Assembly (NCBI RefSeq): GCF_017603825.1 | Contig: NZ_CP072014.1 | Location: 992,001 to 1,056,000, forward strand | Direction of reading: 5' to 3' | DNA from: Arthrobacter crystallopoietes | GTDB taxonomy: Bacteria > Actinomycetota > Actinomycetes > Actinomycetales > Micrococcaceae | DNA length: 64,000 nucleotides | Part shown: piece after piece, positions 62,441 to 64,000 of the stretch | Layout of the letters: every line of letters begins with the position of its first letter | Position numbering within the stretch: position 1 is the stretch's first letter | Notes under the pieces: model-generated | Databases searched by the model: none | Told to the model about the DNA's origin: nothing | The model's input: only the letters and a program-made list of their open reading frames with translations | Made by a program: the position numbers and the translations under genes

Positions 62441-64000
62441 TTAGAGTCCGAGAGTTTCGAGCAGGGGCAGTTCGGCGCGCACGGCGGCGCGGGCTTCGGC
62501 AGCGGTATCGGCGTCCAGCGCCAGCGCGGCCAGCTGCCGGGCGCGCTCCAGCGGAACGGACCTGAGCACCGCGGCAACGGCGGCCAGCGAGCGGGCGCTC
62601 ATGGACAGCGAGTTGATGCCCAGACCAACAAGGACGACGGCGAGGGCCGGATCCGCGGCCGCCTCGCCGCAGACTCCCACCGGCTTGGGCGATTCCTGCA
62701 GGCTCGCCGCGCCGTCCACCGTGGCCTTGACCAGGTGCAGGACGGCCGGTTGCCAGGGGTCGTTCAGCGCCGCCAGCGGGCCGAGCTGCCGGTCCGCCGC
62801 CATCGTGTACTGGGTCAGGTCGTTGGTGCCGATGGAGGCGAAGTCCACGCGCTTGAGGACCGAGCCGGCGGTCACCGCGGCGGAGGGAACCTCCACCATG
62901 ACGCCCGGTGTCTTGAGCCCGGCGACGTGGCAGAGCCCGGCGAACCGGCCGGCTTCCTCGGCGGTGGCGATCATCGGCGCCATCACCCAGACCTCGGCCT
63001 CGCTCTGGCCGGCCGCCGTGGCAATGGCCTGCAGCTGGCGCTCCAGCACCCCGGGGGTGGCCAGGTCCGTCCGGTAGCCGCGGACGCCCAGCGCAGGATT
63101 GGGTTCGGTGCTGTCGGTCAGGAACGGCAGCGGTTTGTCGGCGCCGGCATCCAGCGTCCGGACCACCACCTTCTTGGCCGGGAAGGCATCGAAGACGGCC
63201 TTGTACGCGGCGACCTGTTCGTCGATGGTCGGTTCGGAATCGCGGTTAAGGAAGCAGAATTCGGTGCGCAGCAGGCCCACGCCCTCGGCACCTAACGCGG
63301 CTGCCGCCAGGGCATCGGCGCCGCCGCCCACGTTGGAGAGCAGCGGGACCAGGTGGCCATCCGCCGTCGTACCCGTGCCGTCAAAGGGCTGCAGCGGTTC
63401 GCGGGAGGCATAGGCCGTGGCGAGGCCGCGCTCCGCCTCGCCGGGGGACGGGGTGACGATGCCCGTGGCGCCGTCCACGAAGACTTCCGTTCCCGGTGCC
63501 AGTTCGGTGGCACCGGTGGCGGCGACGACGGCTGGCAGCCCCAGCGAGCGGGCGATGATGGCGGTGTGGGACTGCGGTCCGCCGCCGGAGGTGACCAGCG
63601 CCAGCACCATCGCCGGGTCCAGCGTCGCGGTGTCCGCCGGGGCCAGGTCCTCGGCCGCCAGCACGAACGGGACGTCCGAGGCGGGGATGCCCGGCGCCGG
63701 TTCGCCACGCAGCTCGGCCACGATCCGGGCGCGGACATCGAGCACGTCGGTGGCGCGTTCGGCCATGTAGCCGCCGAGGGACTTGAGCTGTTCGGCGACC
63801 TGTTCCGCGGCTTCCCAGATGGCGCGTTCGGTGCCGCGGCCGGCCTCCAGCAGCTTGACTGCGGACTTGAGCAGCATCGGATCCGCGGCCATCAGGGCGG
63901 TGGCCTGGAGGACCTCGGCCGCCTCCTTGCGTGCCACGGCGGCGCGGTCTTTCAGTGCAGCCTGGACCGTCTTCGCCGCAGCGCGCAGCCGGTTGGCCTC
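62441..64000 (-). CDS. ptsI: PTS enzyme I (phosphoenolpyruvate-protein phosphotransferase), N-terminus cut by right edge
   Basis: Transfers phosphate from phosphoenolpyruvate to HPr. 519 residues are visible, so about 35-60 N-terminal residues lie past the edge. The active-site histidine is in GGPQSHTAIIARSLGLPAV. The TIM barrel has GVGLLRTEF, VVVRTLDAGADKP, the metal/PEP site FASIGTNDLTQYTMAADR, and the catalytic cysteine near GVCGEAAADP. The frame is open to base 64000. ptsI-ptsH order on one strand is seen in other actinobacteria. Confidence 0.95.
   Translation of the reverse strand, partial: EANRLRAAAKTVQAALKDRAAVARKEAAEVLQATALMAADPMLLKSAVKLLEAGRGTERAIWEAAEQVAEQLKSLGGYMAERATDVLDVRARIVAELRGEPAPGIPASDVPFVLAAEDLAPADTATLDPAMVLALVTSGGGPQSHTAIIARSLGLPAVVAATGATELAPGTEVFVDGATGIVTPSPGEAERGLATAYASREPLQPFDGTGTTADGHLVPLLSNVGGGADALAAAALGAEGVGLLRTEFCFLNRDSEPTIDEQVAAYKAVFDAFPAKKVVVRTLDAGADKPLPFLTDSTEPNPALGVRGYRTDLATPGVLERQLQAIATAAGQSEAEVWVMAPMIATAEEAGRFAGLCHVAGLKTPGVMVEVPSAAVTAGSVLKRVDFASIGTNDLTQYTMAADRQLGPLAALNDPWQPAVLHLVKATVDGAASLQESPKPVGVCGEAAADPALAVVLVGLGINSLSMSARSLAAVAAVLRSVPLERARQLAALALDADTAAEARAAVRAELPLLETLGL

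Noticed and set aside
1-64000. CRISPR arrays, insertion sequences, prophage genes, rRNA
   Set aside because: No regularly spaced repeats, transposase, integrase, phage structural genes or rRNA sequence were seen anywhere in the window.

Overview
The window is chromosomal core sequence from a high-GC Gram-positive bacterium, most likely a member of the Micrococcaceae (Arthrobacter or a close relative). The evidence is the high GC content, frequent GTG starts, an Lsr2 nucleoid protein, a DisA/RadA pair, the order folE-folP-folB-folK-DUF3180-PH-PH-DUF2520-panC-lysS, a zinc metalloprotease of the DUF2342 type next to tilS, and many leaderless-type promoters. I see no insertion sequence, prophage, CRISPR array or integrated element. 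The genus is inferred from gene order and not proven.

Layout, left to right. 1-8100 holds housekeeping genes: a UbiB-like kinase (cut by the left edge), a peptidase E-like hydrolase, rhodanese, prephenate dehydratase, a lipid kinase, seryl-tRNA synthetase, a HAD phosphatase and two small minus-strand genes. 8100-15539 holds pyrophosphatase, a PBP4-type carboxypeptidase, metalloprotease-tilS-hpt and ftsH. 15550-23908 is a tightly packed folate/pantothenate block ending in lysS, followed by a 50-residue membrane protein. 24064-24603 is a long gene-free, locally AT-rich leader before lsr2. clpC, a MobA-like nucleotidyltransferase, an ArgA-like acetyltransferase and two small hydrophilic stress-type proteins (one CsbD) follow. 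29587-35726 carries a lipoprotein, mutY, a membrane-anchored protein, disA, radA and a FUSC-family protein.

35882-41855 is a phosphate region. A good PHO box precedes pstSCAB, and a low-affinity Pit transporter with its DUF47 partner lies convergent to it. After a tRNA-Lys come ectABCD (ectoine and 5-hydroxyectoine), a LysR regulator divergent from a large bifunctional PutA, and a complete urease operon ureABC-EFGD followed by a nickel permease. The right end has an amino acid permease, an endonuclease/exonuclease/phosphatase-family protein with an EF-hand-like loop, two small proteins and ptsH-ptsI (ptsI cut by the right edge).

The stretch 43381-58157 links osmoprotection (ectoine), proline/glutamate metabolism and nitrogen release from urea. 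Glutamate made by PutA is the amino donor for EctB, and the nickel permease probably feeds urease. I did not find a clearly unprecedented multi-gene system. The observations most worth following are the lsr2 leader, the palindrome before ureA, the unusual acidic tail of UreB, the set of start codons exactly 6-8 nt after a -10 hexamer (including a 7-codon leaderless ORF), the tandem-repeat protein beside csbD, and the hairpins that partition the pst and ect operons.
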